A stretch of DNA of 64,000 bases, taken from the NCBI GenBank assembly GCA_036172665.1, contig CM069877.1:26065001-26129000 (forward strand), written 5' to 3'. The notes under the pieces were generated by a model that saw only the letters and a list, made by a program, of their open reading frames with translations, had not been told where the DNA came from and did not search any database. Positions 44,636 through 56,704 of the stretch are shown one piece after another. This DNA comes from Prosopocoilus inquinatus (Eukaryota > Arthropoda > Insecta > Coleoptera > Lucanidae). How positions within the stretch are numbered: position 1 is the stretch's first letter; each line of letters begins with the position of its first letter. The translations under genes and the position numbers were made by a program.

Positions 44636-44785
44636 AATAAAAAAACTTTTTAAAACGAGCTAAAAGGGTAATTTATTAACTTGACGTTTCGCAAATAAAA
44701 TTATTTAATAAAGCAGATAATTTTATTTGCGAAACGTCAAGTAAGTTAATAAATTACCCTTTTAGCTCCTTTTAAAAAGTTTTTT
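44636..44785. repeat. Near-perfect 150-bp hairpin
   Basis: Arms of about 68 bp, including GACGTTTCGCAAATAAAATT and its inverse, surround a loop of about 12 bp. The arms contain GCGAAACGTC, the 3' half of a hammerhead-like core, without the CTGANGA half. It resembles an inverted pair of PLE termini. A related inverted pair with CGGACACTGTTAAAATTGGA lies at 44918-45015. Confidence 0.75.
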
Positions 44786-45439
44786 TATTTGTTTCATATT
44801 CTCTGCAATTCTCACAAGCAAGAACTACCCAAAAACATAACGTTAATGATGTTCTCTCTAACTGATAAATTTCGACTCTCGTCCGATGAAAATTGTACTT
44901 TAATAAAATAGTTTTAAAACTTTAAATACGGACACTGTTAAAATTGGAAAGAGTATCGATACGTGAAACATTGAGTGCTCCTTCCAATTTCAACAGTGTC
45001 CGTTTAAAGTTTAAAAACTGTCGCCTTCAGCAACAGAAGTTATTTGCAAATAAACTTTATAACTACGAATGTACTTCCAAATAGATAAAACTCCTGTTTT
45101 AGTTCTTTAGATCATTTGCCACTGTGTACACAGAGCCAGTGACAACTCAAAAATTAAAAATCTCAGTTTTTTTTGAATGGTATACCTTATACATCTTACC
45201 ACGATCGAATTACGTCCACTTTCTAAAAATATAAGGTATCAATATGTCAATATGTTATACGATGTGGTTATTGGGGGATTGCTAGGCTTAAAACAGTAAC
45301 GTTGGTATATTGAATACCTGGTGGAACAAGTATGCTCTTGTTCATAGATTTGTTGTCGATTGGTGAAGCGTATGTACGCATTTCACTCTGATTCTGTTTC
45401 TGTATGATTTAAGTTGACTTATATGTTTGGTAGAAGAAT

Positions 45440-45790
45440 ATGTCTTTCCACCAACTTGTTCATCCAATTGGGCCACTCTGTATGTACCTCATGGTAATTC
45501 TTCAATCACGATAAGTAGTCCTCGATATTTGGGTAATGTTTTTATTGATTGAGCTTCTTCATCCAATTGGGTCACTCTGTATGTACCTCAAGGCAACACT
45601 TCCGTCACGATTAGTGGTCCTCGATATTTGGGTAATATTTTTATTGGTTCAGCTTCTTCATCCAATTGGGCTACTCTGTATGTACTTTAAGGTAACATTT
45701 CCATCACGATTAGTGGTCCTCGATGTTTCGGTAATGTTTTTATTGATTTGCTTCGGCTATGTTCAATTTGTTCATGCAAACTAATTCTTT
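45440..45790 (-). pseudogene. Ty3/gypsy integrase C-terminal module, three tandem copies
   Basis: The minus strand repeats a 99-bp (33-codon) unit three times, each encoding close variants of LPKYRGPLIVTEVLP, a stop or R, and GTYRVTQLDEEA. This is the GPY/F module found at the end of Ty3/gypsy integrases. The anchor CATCCAATTGGG occurs at 45461, 45560 and 45659. The rest of the integrase is not seen. Each unit has a stop in the same place (TGA or TAA after VLP), which suggests the stop existed before the tandem expansion. Confidence 0.7.
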
Positions 45791-46334
45791 GACTGTGTTC
45801 GAGGAACGTTCAATAATTAAGAGACCTAACACAGGGTTGTCGCGAATTCCGCGGAATCTTTTTTATCACTCTATGGAATCACCTTTATTAGGTTAAATAG
45901 TAAGTAAATAAATAATAAGTACAACGCAATCTGTCAGTTAGCCTGTGTTTGACAGTACGTCAAAGTGAATAATTCGTGTGATTTTGTAAGGCCCATATGA
46001 CACGGTGATGTTAGGAACTGAAATTAAATTATCACTATTTTACCCGGTATATGAGTCATATATTATACGAGTATTATATTATTATATCCCAAGTGCACGC
46101 CAGATACCTGAATATTTCGCGTGTGCACGATCGAAATGTTCAGATTTGTATTTGGCGTGCACGAGGACATACGGAAAAACTGTTGCTGAAAGAAAATTTC
46201 ACATTTATGTTCTTATTTCTTGGTTTCATCTCGTTATTAGCACCGCGTCATGCTGATGCAACAAATACAGTAGTTGGTTGTTTTATAAAAAAAATATTAC
46301 CTGGGTTATGCATACTTTGAAACTAAAAAATTAC

Positions 46335-46800
46335 ACAGATAAAATAGCGACATCTTACTATAGCTTTTTGACCTGACATTGCAGTAGGATAGACAAATTG
46401 AAGCGGGATTTGCTCCTAATAAGTCCCCCATGCAAGGCGGCCATGCTTGCTGTCAAAGCATAATGAAAGTTTTTAGAAAAATTTTGTGCAAATCGTTTTT
46501 GATTGCAGTGAAAACCTCGAGCAGCCTCTGGACAGCTGTTTCAGCCCTGCTTGGGGCTTCTTCAGCAGAGACGTAGCTCGATATTCCCACTGCAGACCAA
46601 AAACGACTTGCCCAATTTATTCGCAATTGCGATGTAAGAATGATGAACAGATAAAATAGCGACATCTTACTATCGCTTTTTGACCTGACATTGCAGTAGG
46701 ATAGACAAATTGAAGCGGGATTTGCTCCTAATAAGTCCCGCGTGCAAGGCGGCCATGCTTGCTGTCAAAGCATAATGAAAGTTTTTAGAAAAATTTTGTG
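46335..46800 (-). mobile_element. Retrozyme array, 1.5 units of 312 bp
   Basis: Tandem copies of the hammerhead-bearing repeat: ACAGATAAAATAGCG starts at 46335 and again at 46647, a 312-bp period. One complete ribozyme (46525-46571). The array runs directly into a Penelope-like RT fragment at 46801. A target duplication was not found here. Confidence 0.75.
46525..46571 (-). ncRNA. Hammerhead ribozyme, retrozyme type
   Basis: Minus strand: CTCTG, CTGAAGA, stem II AGCCC/GGGCT with CAAGCA loop, GAAA, palindromic stem III CAGCTG, TC at the cleavage site, CAGAG pairing with CTCTG. All core residues present. The six-base palindrome would let stem III form between two copies, as in a tandem transcript. 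Confidence 0.75.
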
Positions 46801-48210
46801 TTCAAGATTCTTTTGAATTTTCTGAATTTGCAAACAACAGATGAATCCCAATTAATTATGTAATTATTAGTCTAGATGTTGTTTCACTTTTTACCAACAA
46901 ACCTTTAGATTTATTCTTACAGTATTGAAAAAAACTGGGAACAAATATCTTTCGTAAGCAACTTATCAAAAGAAAAATTAATAATAATAATAAAATTTCT
47001 TTTTGATTCCACTTATTTCAAATTCAATAATATTTATTATAAACAAATTCTTGGAACACCTATGGGTGCTAATATATCTCCAATTATTATATTAAAAATC
47101 CAATCTCTCAATATGTTATGGATGATTTATTAATTGAATGCATACCAAAGTTATCATTTGAAATTCCTTGGCTCAAAAAATATTTTGATAATATTATTTG
47201 TGTAGTTCCCCAAGAAGGTATTGATGAGATTAACGGTTTTTAACAATTATAATCCTAATATTCAATTTACTATTGAAAAGGAAACAGACAGGAGTGTTCC
47301 TTTCTTGGACACGAAAGTTATTCGTTCAGAAAACAATAAAATCATTATTGATTGGTACACGAAACCTATTAGTTCTGGGCGTTATATTAACTTTCATTCT
47401 TGTCATCCATATAAAATGAAAATTAACATGATTTTTAGGATTAAAAAATCGTATAGAAAAGATTTCTCATCCTTCTTTGTTGAATAAAAACTTGCACAAA
47501 TTAAAAAATATTCTCATAAAAAATAGCTATCCTTTTGCAATGCTAAATAAGTTAATTAAATATTCCTTGTCCTGATTGTGATTCTGTTTATATTGGCCAA
47601 ACATCAAGAACTCTTCATTCGAGAATTATTTCTCGTAAAAATGATATTAGAGTTAGACCTAATGCTTGTGCTTTATCGGAACATGCCAATAATGAAGACC
47701 ATAAGATTAATTTTGAAGATGCAAAAATTTTAGATATTGAACCAATTTTGAGTCAAAGACTTTTTATTGAAATGTGTCATATTTTTTGTAATAAAAAAAG
47801 TATCAATAAAAGAACTGATATTGAGAAACTTAGTTGTATTTATACTTACCTATTAAATTTTAAAACTAAAAGGAAAGACAATCAAGATGTTGGAAATCAA
47901 AATTTACATCGTATTACCTAATAATGAATAAACGATAGAAATATCGTGATTCAATTTTCTAAATTCCGTAATTAATTTAGCTGTCAAGAAATGTAAAATT
48001 CAAAATTTATTCTTATAACTTATTCTTAATGAAATTTAATATTATAATAACTAGTGGTTTAACCCTCACTAAGGAGTAAGTAATCATGTGAAATTGTTCT
48101 TACTGTTAATTATTAATATTAAAATTTGTTTTGTAGAAACCTTGATAAAGGAAATAAATTTTCCGAAAGATCGGTTGAACTTTAAAAGAGTATTACTATC
48201 AACCCCCTTT
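46801..48210 (+). pseudogene. Penelope-like element, second family: RT and GIY-YIG endonuclease
   Basis: RT motif A (SLDVVSLFTNKPLDL, about 46870), GTPMGANISP (47055), LLIECIPKLSFEIPWL, a motif C changed to YFDNIICVV (47180), RSVPFLDTKVIR and WYTKPISSGRYINFHSC (47290-47405). Then the endonuclease: CPDCDSVYIGQTSRTLHSRI (about 47570-47630), HANNEDHKINFE, and RLFIEMCHI with the catalytic Glu. GIY-YIG nucleases cut the target for PLE insertion. Multiple stops; part of the 5' RT is missing. A degenerate hammerhead-like TTGATAA ... CCGAAAGATCGG lies near the 3' end (48140-48180). Confidence 0.8.
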
Positions 48211-49110
48211 TTTGACTGCAGCCCAGTTATAGAATTGATTCCTTAATTGATCAGTCGTGATCATACTCCGCATTAATTGATATGCATATCAATGTTACAG
48301 AATAGCCCTGAATATGAGGAAAATTGACTGTTCGGAGTATAAATAAAGAGTAACTCAGTGGAATCGAATTCCTAAAAGGAAGGCACGGTTTCTAATTGTA
48401 ATTTTAGTTAATAAAATTTTGTATTGTCTATTAATTTTATTTTTTGTTATTTGCACATGTGCGTGTACTCGGGTATTACACACATGCGTGAATACTTAAT
48501 AAATACTAAATAAATAAATTTTAAATATTTAATGCTGTTTCTGGATTGGTTGAAATTTTTTGAGGGCAGTAGTCAGTAGTCAATTACGCCATTGCAAATA
48601 TTTAACGGTCAATAAATGTAATTTAAGCAAAGTAGAATTAGCGATTGCTTATTTTGTACTATTAATATATATATTTTTTTACACTTGACAAGACTCTTTA
48701 AATTTGAATTTGTAATTTTTGCTATGTTGGTAACAAGAGTACTGGAAAAATTTGTTAAAGTATGAATTCCCTCACCGTTTAAAATGGATTTTCTCTTAAA
48801 TAATTCAGAAGGATAATGGCTTGTATGCATAAAACGAATTAGATGCTAATGCTTCACAAACTGATATTTTCTTCGAAGTATTTTCTATTACATATAAGTA
48901 TCTACTACAGTTCTGGAGCAGATGCTACGAAAACAAAGTTTATACTACAACACGTAGTAAATACGTGCAGTAGTATTTACTATTAAAATGAAGTATCTGC
49001 TGGGACGTGGCAGAAAAGCAAGCTACGCCTTGTTAGTTCATTTGACATTCACGCATACAGTTTGTTTAATCTCTACATAAGAGTACACTAAGGAACTTGT
49101 AGTTCTGTAT
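48211..49110. other. No gene seen
   Basis: AT-rich stretch without a motif-bearing frame or clear inverted ends. Confidence 0.5.
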
Positions 49111-49116
49111 TTAAAA

Positions 49117-49983
49117 ATGATTAGTGATTCTGAGTCTGAGAAAGAAAAAGAAATTGAAGCAGAACGAGATGAACAACTGTGCTTTGCTCTTCTGTTAGAA
49201 GATTACAAAATTTTATTTGATAAGAGGATGACTTCAAGAAAGAAAAAGAGGAAGCACTATAAAAATTAGCGATTGAATCAATGACAATATAAAAAAAATA
49301 ACTTGATACAAAACATATCTTAAAAAAATTCAATAACATGAAAACGAAAACTAAAAATATTGTTGATCTCAAGAAGACAGGAAATAAGAAAATTAATTTA
49401 TCTGAATATCTGAATGGCTATAAAAATTTTATAATTTGTGGAATGCAGACAATACAAACAACCCAGTACTACACAAAGTGAAACGGGAACGAGCTCTCCC
49501 TCGGGTATCCATAGGAACCGAAAAAAGGAGAGCTTGTTTACCTTGAACCGAGTTTGTAGAAGAATTCTTGGTTCTTTCTCTGTAAACTTATCTGAATATA
49601 CAAATACAAACAAAACACAAAGTACCTGGAGCTGCTGAAGGCAGTCTTACCGATAAAGTTGCCGAAATATCGAAAGGTAAGAAGAAAAATGACTCAGGAT
49701 GTAATTCAAAATGCACTGAGATTTTGTTTTAAGGAAAATCCAAACCTTGTTACGATTTACCTCGAGAATATGACAGCGATAAAAAAAGGTAAAGGAAACG
49801 AAGAAATGTCGGTGATAGAAATGTAAAAATAATATTTAAAAAAAACAAACTGAAGCCGCTAAAGCTCAAATACTTTCTTCTGGAGCACAAGAATCTGCTG
49901 CAAAATCTCAGGAACTGCTATTGAAGGGAAGGGAATTGAACAATTAGTTCATCATTATTTTCACCGTGAAATGTCTGAATAAT
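49117..49983 (+). pseudogene. Unassigned coding relic
   Basis: Begins with an acidic stretch, SESEKEKEIEAERDEQ, then a basic one (KRMTSRKKKRKHYKN). It changes frame several times and ends with a helical AAKSQELLLKGREL. It lies tail to tail with the Harbinger transposase relic at 50400-51150, the place where a Harbinger accessory gene would be, so that is one possibility. The sequence itself is not diagnostic. Confidence 0.35.
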
Positions 49984-50399
49984 AAACACTTGTTTTGTAT
50001 TCTTTTAATAAAATTAGTTATTGTAACTTTTTGGCTTTTACTCATGCTTCTAGTTCAGACGTTGGCATGTACGGGGGAACGTGACGGGGTATATCCCCTT
50101 TCTTCGGGATATTAGTTGCGCCCTTATCTCAGGAACCAATGACACAGGAACTTTTTTGTCACTTCTATGTGATCGCACTTGTTTGTTAATGGATTCATTG
50201 TTACCGTCGATGGGTGGCAGATACTACGAGCTGGCTTTCGTCGTATTTTATGCCCACGTTTATTCTACGTTATGAAATGCAGCTGAAACGACTTCATTCC
50301 TACGATGAACGTCTCTATTTCTAATTTCTACTTGATTACCTTGCACTATTCACCCAGGATGTCGTTCTTCATCAATGTCAACAAGTATAAAATCGTCAT

Positions 50400-51150
50400 C
50401 TGGATCCTATAGATGTTTTGCTACGGTATGTAGGAAGAAGGCACTCACAATATACTTTGGTACTCCTTCAGTTTTTAAATGAATAGTGTAATTAGTCATA
50501 GTAAAGCGGCGTGTTAGCTGACTGAAACAGCGCCGTATTACAACACGGTCTTTAGTAAGCAAAATGTTGTAATTTCTTTCTACAGCCGTTATAGGATTTC
50601 TAAATGGTTTTACATCCACGGTGCAATGCTGTAGCCTTCATCGCCTAATAAAGCTACTTCTGCTGCGTTGTTGTTGTATATTTTACTATAGATAGAGGAA
50701 TTTCACCATATTTTACTGTCGTGTACCAAACCCGGCCAAGTTGGATCTACGCTAGCTTATAACTCCAGACATTTGTCTTCCAACTCTCCTTTCCACCATA
50801 GCAGCGGTGAGCAGATCTTCTGATTTCGGAAACTTAATGCAAATATTCCTCTTTAAATAAATTAAATCGGACACTCTTTTAAGGTCTCTTGATACCTATT
50901 CAAATTCATGATCTCCTGTAAGAAATTGTTGTCACCACTAATTGTTAGAACTATGCCAATTCCTCATTAAAATCACCTAAACTTATACTTGCATTTGCTG
51001 AGTAGGTGGTAAAGCTCCACCTCTTGTTTCAACTCTATCAGTCAAGAAATGATTTGCTATCCATTCTACATTTTCGCTGCTGAGCCTAAAAACAGCAACG
51101 ATATACTGGGTGTTCCATGACCTCATATTCACCACCGTTATAATCAATTC
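50400..51150 (-). pseudogene. Second PIF/Harbinger transposase relic
   Basis: The minus strand reads SSENVEWIANHFLTDRVETR and GGALPPTQQMQV (51090-51000), then near 50660-50620 LLGDEGYSIAPWM (the GD.GY block), NPFRNPITAVERNYN and a C-terminal VIRRCF...FFLHTVAKHL. Clearly PIF/Harbinger, in several frames with stops. Its 5' part is cut by the retrozyme insertion at 51171. A different subfamily from the 7-20 kb element. Confidence 0.7.
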
Positions 51151-51170
51151 AAACTAAGTAAAAAGCTCTA

Positions 51171-51430
51171 GAAAAATTTTTGTGCAAATCGTTCTTGATT
51201 GCAGTGAAAACCTCGAGCAGCCTCTGGACAGCTGTTTCAGCCCTGCTTGGGGCTTCTTCAGCAGAGACGTAGCTCGACATTCCCACCGCAGACCAAAAAC
51301 GACTTGCCCAATTTATTCGCAATTGCGATGTAAGAATGATGAACAGATAAAATAGCGACATCTTACTATCGCTATCCTACTGCAATGTCAGGTCAAAAAG
51401 CGATAGTAAGATGTCGCTATTTTATCTGTT
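51171..51430 (-). mobile_element. Retrozyme single copy with 12-bp target duplication
   Basis: 260 bp of the 312-bp repeat family with one hammerhead. The last 60 bp (51370-51430) fold back as an inverse of the adjoining sequence. TAAAAAGCTCTA stands on both sides (51159-51170 and 51431-51442). This is direct evidence that the unit moves as a unit. Confidence 0.85.
51221..51267 (-). ncRNA. Hammerhead ribozyme, retrozyme type
   Basis: CTCTG, CTGAAGA, AGCCC/GGGCT stem II, GAAA, CAGCTG, TC and CAGAGG; identical core to 46525-46571. Core intact. Confidence 0.75.
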
Positions 51431-51449
51431 TAAAAAGCTCTAATAAACT

Positions 51450-51760
51450 TTTGTTCTAAAGTAAACCGTTTCAGAAATAATGGGTGTTTAATGTTCACCA
51501 TTTTTCGAGAATACGGCGTAATTTTTTGTGATTATTCAAAAAATTTAGATATCTTATCAGCAGTGTTAGTGTGTTTTCAAAAACAAAAGTTACAAAACAA
51601 GTCGTATTCTTGAAAAGGGTGTGCATTTTTTTATTTATTTGAATTGATTATTAGGTGAATGGAGAAATGATTCCATGAACTTTAAAATTAAAAAAAAAAA
51701 TAAAAACTTAAATATTTAACACCCAGTATTTCTGTAACGATTTACTTTAGAACAAAAATA
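51450..51760. mobile_element. Short MITE
   Basis: Tips GTTCTAAAGTAAACCGTTTC (51453) and its inverse at about 51730-51755 form inverted repeats of about 38 bp with few changes. About 310 bp, non-coding. Confidence 0.65.
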
Positions 51761-52945
51761 GATTAGTTTTTTACTTGGTATGAATTGATAATCATGTGGA
51801 TGAAGTGGTAATATTACGTAGCGGAATACCCGGTTTGTATTGGCATATCTGTTAACCTTTTCATAATTACAAATTATGTCACTTTACCTGAATGACACCA
51901 ACCAGAGACAACCGCTGAGACGTCCAACTCAATAGTAAAATTCTATTCGCTCAAATAAATTGGTGCACTGTCAAATGAAAGGTGAACGTAGAGGGCGTTC
52001 AAAACTACAAAGCGCGAAAATCTGCATTTTTACTTTAAAATTTATTTAAATATTTTTTTTTGGCGACTGGCATAAATAAAGCTACGTTTAAAATTACATA
52101 CACATTTTTTTTTACTTTACATGTAAATATGACACTGCCATAATAATATATTGATTATGTAGGGCAGAGTATTTCCAGAAAGTATCGTTCCCACCTTTTT
52201 CAGTTACAGCTGTGATCTAAGAAATAATAATTTACGTTAGTATTGCATGTATGGCAATCATTTTATTTAATAACTATGTATAATTAGTCAGTCTAGAAAG
52301 TAACCGAAATTTTAAGTATTGAGGAAACCAGTGAAACAATTCGGTCATCATCAGCTGCTCCGGACGTTACAGTAGAAGACATCGGGCTTATTCAAAACAA
52401 GCAATTAAACTACGAGATAATGTAGTTACTTACTCAGGATGTAATTAACAAAAACCACAATGTTCGCTGTGCAATATTTTGAAAGTAAGAAGCACGAGGT
52501 AGCCAAAGACGCGCGCATACCTTAACCCCTTGCCATCAGCCGATCGGATGCGAAATCATCAGCGATATTACATCCTGAAATTGACCAATGACAGTTGTTG
52601 GCTCGAAAAATTTTACAGCTGCACCACCTACGTCTACCTTTTATTTCGTAAGACAAAAACAACGCATACCAGAGAGATATGTGACAAACAGAAATAGGGC
52701 ATATCTGGTAAAAGCGAATTAATTCGCTAGGGGAATTATCTGTCTCAGTGGTTGTCTCTGACACTAACAAATTTCAAGACAACTTAACACAACGAAAAAA
52801 AGGTATACGCGATGTTTTGCAAGCTACAGTACATTTGTGAAAAACTGACAGAGAAGTGTGGAATTAACTAATAAACATTTAACGTGGTAACCTATCTCTG
52901 TCACTTTATAACAAATTTATGTAAATTTTTGTGTCATACGGCTCT
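51761..52945. other. No gene seen
   Basis: AT-rich sequence between a MITE and a mariner fossil. Possibly includes the mariner 5' end, which could not be fixed. Confidence 0.45.
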
Positions 52946-52950
52946 AAGTA

Positions 52951-53930
52951 ATGGAAAAGACTGAGTTGCGAGCAATCATAAAGTGTTTCAATTTGAAAGG
53001 CATAACACCAACAGAAATCAAAGCAGATTTGCATTCCACAATGTTAGAGTCCGCTCCTTCGTTTTCCATAGTCAAAAACTGGGTTTCCGAATTTATTTAA
53101 GCGTAATCGTGAGAGCATAAAAGTTGAACGTCACAACCGATGTCCAAAAACGCCCCCAGATATGATTGAAAAAGTCCATCATATTGGATGACCGTCTAGT
53201 AAAAGCGCGTGAGATAGCAGACATGTAATGGGTATCTCAAATAACAGTGCACAGAATTTTAACTGAAGAACGGGAATGAAAAAGTTCTCGTCGTGTTGGG
53301 TCTCGCCGTTTCTCGCACTGTAACAAAAAATGAATCGTTTGAGTGTCTCGCGACTTTTTGGCAAGTTTTTGTCACAATGCAAAGGACTTTGTGCACCGGT
53401 AAATCTGGGTCCACAACTACATTCCTAAAACCAAAATACAGTTCAAACAATGGACACGCAAAGTTTTTCCCCCACCGAAGAAGGAAACGGTGTTTTGGGA
53501 TCATCGTGGTATTATCTTCGTCGACTATTTTGAAAAGGGAAATAAATGACAACTATTATGTCAATTTGTTTCAACAATTGAGCGACAAAATCAAAGACAA
53601 ACCGCCTCATTTGGCAAAGAAGAAAGTGATTTTCTATTAGAATAATGCACGTGCCCACAAGTCTGAGGTCACAAAAGCCAAAGTTCATGAATTGGGATTC
53701 GAATTAGTGCCTTATTCGCCCTATTCCCCAGATTTGGCTTACAACGATTATCAATTGTTTCCAAATCTGAAGAAATGGCTCGGTAGTAAGAGATATTCGT
53801 CCAATTTCGAAGTAATCGCAGCAGCAAATAGTTTTTTCTTTTGCGAACTTGGATTCATCTACCTCCAACGAAGTTATTGTTAGTTTGGAGTTATGTTGGA
53901 ATAAATGTGTGGAGCGAGCAGGAGACTATA
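52951..53930 (+). pseudogene. Mariner transposase fossil
   Basis: Starts MEKTELRAIIKCFNLKGITP (helix-turn-helix region) with a first stop after WVSEF. Then in other frames GSTTTFLKPK (where the first catalytic DETW block has decayed), FWDHRGIIFVDY, NLFQQLSDKIKDKPPHLAKK and VIFY.NNARAH, where the second catalytic Asp of the usual QDNARPH block is Asn. PYSPDLAYNDYQLFPNLKKW, the third block, is well preserved. The WVSEF, YSPDLAP and FPNLKKWLGG-like blocks indicate a mariner of the irritans/mauritiana range. Not functional. Confidence 0.85.
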
Positions 53931-53959
53931 TTGAAAAATAAAATGTTTTTTAAGTCTAA

Positions 53960-54660
53960 AAACTTCCTTTTTGTTAAGCCTCATGGTTATCGAACGATCT
54001 TTACATACTTTACATTTTTATTTCTGTTTCTGCCGTACCGTATCTTATAATTCAATTGTTCCTCCGTTATCTTTCTACGTACGTCGTCTTGCACTTCTTC
54101 TTCTCGAATTGCCTTAAGATACCAATTGCCTTAAAACACCATCATTGTAACTTCCACTTTATCCAAATAATGTTTAAAATAGCGTCTTCCCTGTTCTTTT
54201 ATTAATGTTGTCGTTTAGGTCTATCTCAACGGTATGTAAGTGGGACAACCTGTATAGTGAGTTCCAATATTTTGATTTTTAGTGTCAATAAGTTCTTTTT
54301 CTTGTCGGATGATAACGGAAGGTACTTTTATAAACTGAAATCTTACGGGTCGGGAGTATCTGCTTGAATTTGAACGTTCGTTTTTCTAATCATTGATTTG
54401 TTCGTTATTTATGGCTACGTAGGTGCTGTAACTTGAATGCCCAGAACTTCCATCGCAGCCACTTTCATAAACGGCAGTTATATCTTGTCATTCATACTGG
54501 CTTAACTGACAAATCGTTTCTAGGAAACTATTTGTTATTAGAAGTCTTTGGATTCTGTGATTGAGTAGACTTTGAAATTTTACTTTTGGGGAGGTGTCAA
54601 TAACGAATTGGTTATTTGGATAACATCTTTTTTTAGCCTCTATAATTATATTATAATTTG
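53960..54660. other. No gene seen
   Basis: AT-rich spacer between mariner fossil and MITE; no motifs. Confidence 0.45.
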
Positions 54661-54666
54661 GATATA

Positions 54667-55887
54667 CAGTATCTTTCAAAAAGTGTGTTACAAATAGGAT
54701 TTTTCTTATTATCGATTTTTAAAAAAATTTATTCAGACAGAACGCTCCTGCGGCTTCGGATGAGGCTTTAAAATACCCCAAAACTCGTTGGTGGTGTGAG
54801 AGAAGATTCCGGTACAACCGTAGATAAACTTTTCTGCTAAATTTCCAGCAAAAGCTACGTTACATTCACAGCACAAACAAAACACCTTTAGCCGGCGAAA
54901 GCAAACCAACAAGTGAAACAGGCAAAACGGAAGGCATCGGCGAGCTAAAAATACCAGCCAATCAGTTTAAAAGGTCAAATACGGCTTTAATGCCTCGATA
55001 GCCAATGAAATTACTCGTGACCATATTTGGTCAGGAAATGCGGAGAAGCAACGGCAACACAGTGTTGCCAGATGAAACCGAAACACTAGGGAAAAGCATC
55101 GTTGCCACGTTTTGAAACGTAACAAAATGAAGACCGCTTAAGAGTAAAGTGCCCTTATTGTATAAGATACAGAAAAATGTCATAAGAATAAGTTGTTCAG
55201 AATAAAATTACAGCTAGATATTAAATTATAGCCTTCTATCTCAAAAATAAAAAAAATCTCAATTTCTTGTAAACTACACTGTATACATGTTTCCTTAGGA
55301 AAATAGTGGTGGGGTTAAAATGTCCCCAAACATAATATGAATAGGAAAATCCGAAATTCGTTCTTCTCTCTCAACTATTTCATTTATTTCTGAGTGATTA
55401 TTTCAACACGTTCCGAAACTTTGTGTTTTTTTGTAGCATGATAGCAATTCACTGAAATAATCACTCAGAACCAAATGAAGTAGTTGAGAAATAAGAACGA
55501 ATCTCGTATTTTCCCACTCATATTATTTTGGGAGACACTAAGCCCACCAGTTTTTCGTAATGTAGTGTGTATAAAGAGTGGTTCACAATAAATTGTAATA
55601 GTTTTTTCTATTTTTGAGATAAGAGGCCGTAATTTCATACCTAGCTATAACTTTTAATTCTAAACGACTTATTCTTATATTTTCTTGCATCTTGTTAAAT
55701 AGGAGCAGTTTACTCATAAGCAGTCTTCATTTTTAAGCGTCCACGCTGTATATCGTTAAAGATAACTTTCATCTGACATTTCTCAATTTGATTTTAGAGG
55801 ATACAGAAGCGTTCTGCCTGAATAAATTTATATAAAAATCGATAATAAAAAAAGTTGCATTTGTAGCACACTTTTTGAAAGACACTG
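54667..55887. mobile_element. Large fold-back MITE, TA-flanked
   Basis: Left tip CAGTATCTTTCAAAAAGTGT, right tip its near inverse, each next to TA. The arms reach about 90 bp at the ends (TTATTATCGATTTTTA, AATTTATTCAGACAGAACGC), and a second inverse pair lies around the centre near 55440 (GAGTGATTATTTCA). TA target and CAGT tip suggest a Tc1/mariner-type non-autonomous element. No coding sequence. Confidence 0.75.
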
Positions 55888-55889
55888 TA

Positions 55890-56570
55890 TATTTGCATTT
55901 CTTAGTTTAGCCTCAGACCTTAGTAAACCATACTGTTGTCGCCTCAATTAACAAAGAAAGTGCCTCATCACTGGCGTACGGCTTTATTTGTTTTTCTGAA
56001 AATAATTACGCCTTTCTCATTTTTGATGCTCTTAGTAGTCAATGGGGTGGGATACCCAACGTGAAACAACTTTTCTCATTTGAAGTTCATTATGTAAAGT
56101 GTTATAAACTGCGGAGGCTCCGATGCCGAGGGTCTCCTCTATCTCACTGCAAGTGCAGCGGTTATCTGCTGTCCCTCACGAGGTTCATCGTGAAGAAATG
56201 TGCGTCCAAGTTGAAATTACTTGTATCATCTGAAAACACTCGTGTATGATGGGGCTTCATCTCCAAGGACTAAGCACAATCTTTCATGGCAGTCTGTTTT
56301 GGATAAACCAACTCGAAAATCGTGGTCAATCATTGATGGAAATGCTTCTCCAGACAGTTTTATAGGTCTACTAACACTTTCAGCAACCAAATAAGTTAAC
56401 TTTAAGCCTTTTTTCAGAAAACTTTCAGTATACTAAGCTTTCTGAAAAAAATAACCAGTGTTAATTATCTCCCTTACTCTTCTCGTATTGCAAAACTTTC
56501 AGAGTGGCCCTTGTATATTAATAAAAGACATTTATTATTATATTTGTTATTTCTTTCAAGAAAGGAAAAC
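55890..56570. other. No gene seen
   Basis: Short plus-strand frames at 56061-56249 have no recognisable motif. A short inverse pair with ACTTTCAG occurs near 56415-56440. Confidence 0.4.
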
Positions 56571-56576
56571 TATTAA

Positions 56577-56701
56577 GGGCCGGTTATTCAATCACAAGTT
56601 AACTTTAACCTTCAGTTTATTGCCATGGAAGTTATCTTCGTATTTGTTACCATGGAAATAAACCGAGAGTTAAGGTTAACCTGTGATTGAAAAACTGGGC
56701 C
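56577..56701. mobile_element. 125-bp Tourist-like MITE
   Basis: GGGCCGGTTATTCAATCACA at the left and its diverged inverse at the right, an almost fully palindromic interior, and TAA on each side (56574-56576 and 56702-56704). A 3-bp TAA/TTA duplication is the PIF/Harbinger signature, and two Harbinger relics occur in the window. Confidence 0.75.
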
Positions 56702-56704
56702 TAA

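Noticed and set aside
45440..45790. Tandem array as a CRISPR-like or satellite structure
   Set aside because: Units are directly adjacent without spacers and translate as an integrase module on the minus strand.
52951..53930. Domesticated mariner (SETMAR-like) gene
   Set aside because: Several stops and frameshifts and loss of catalytic residues; no long frame is kept.
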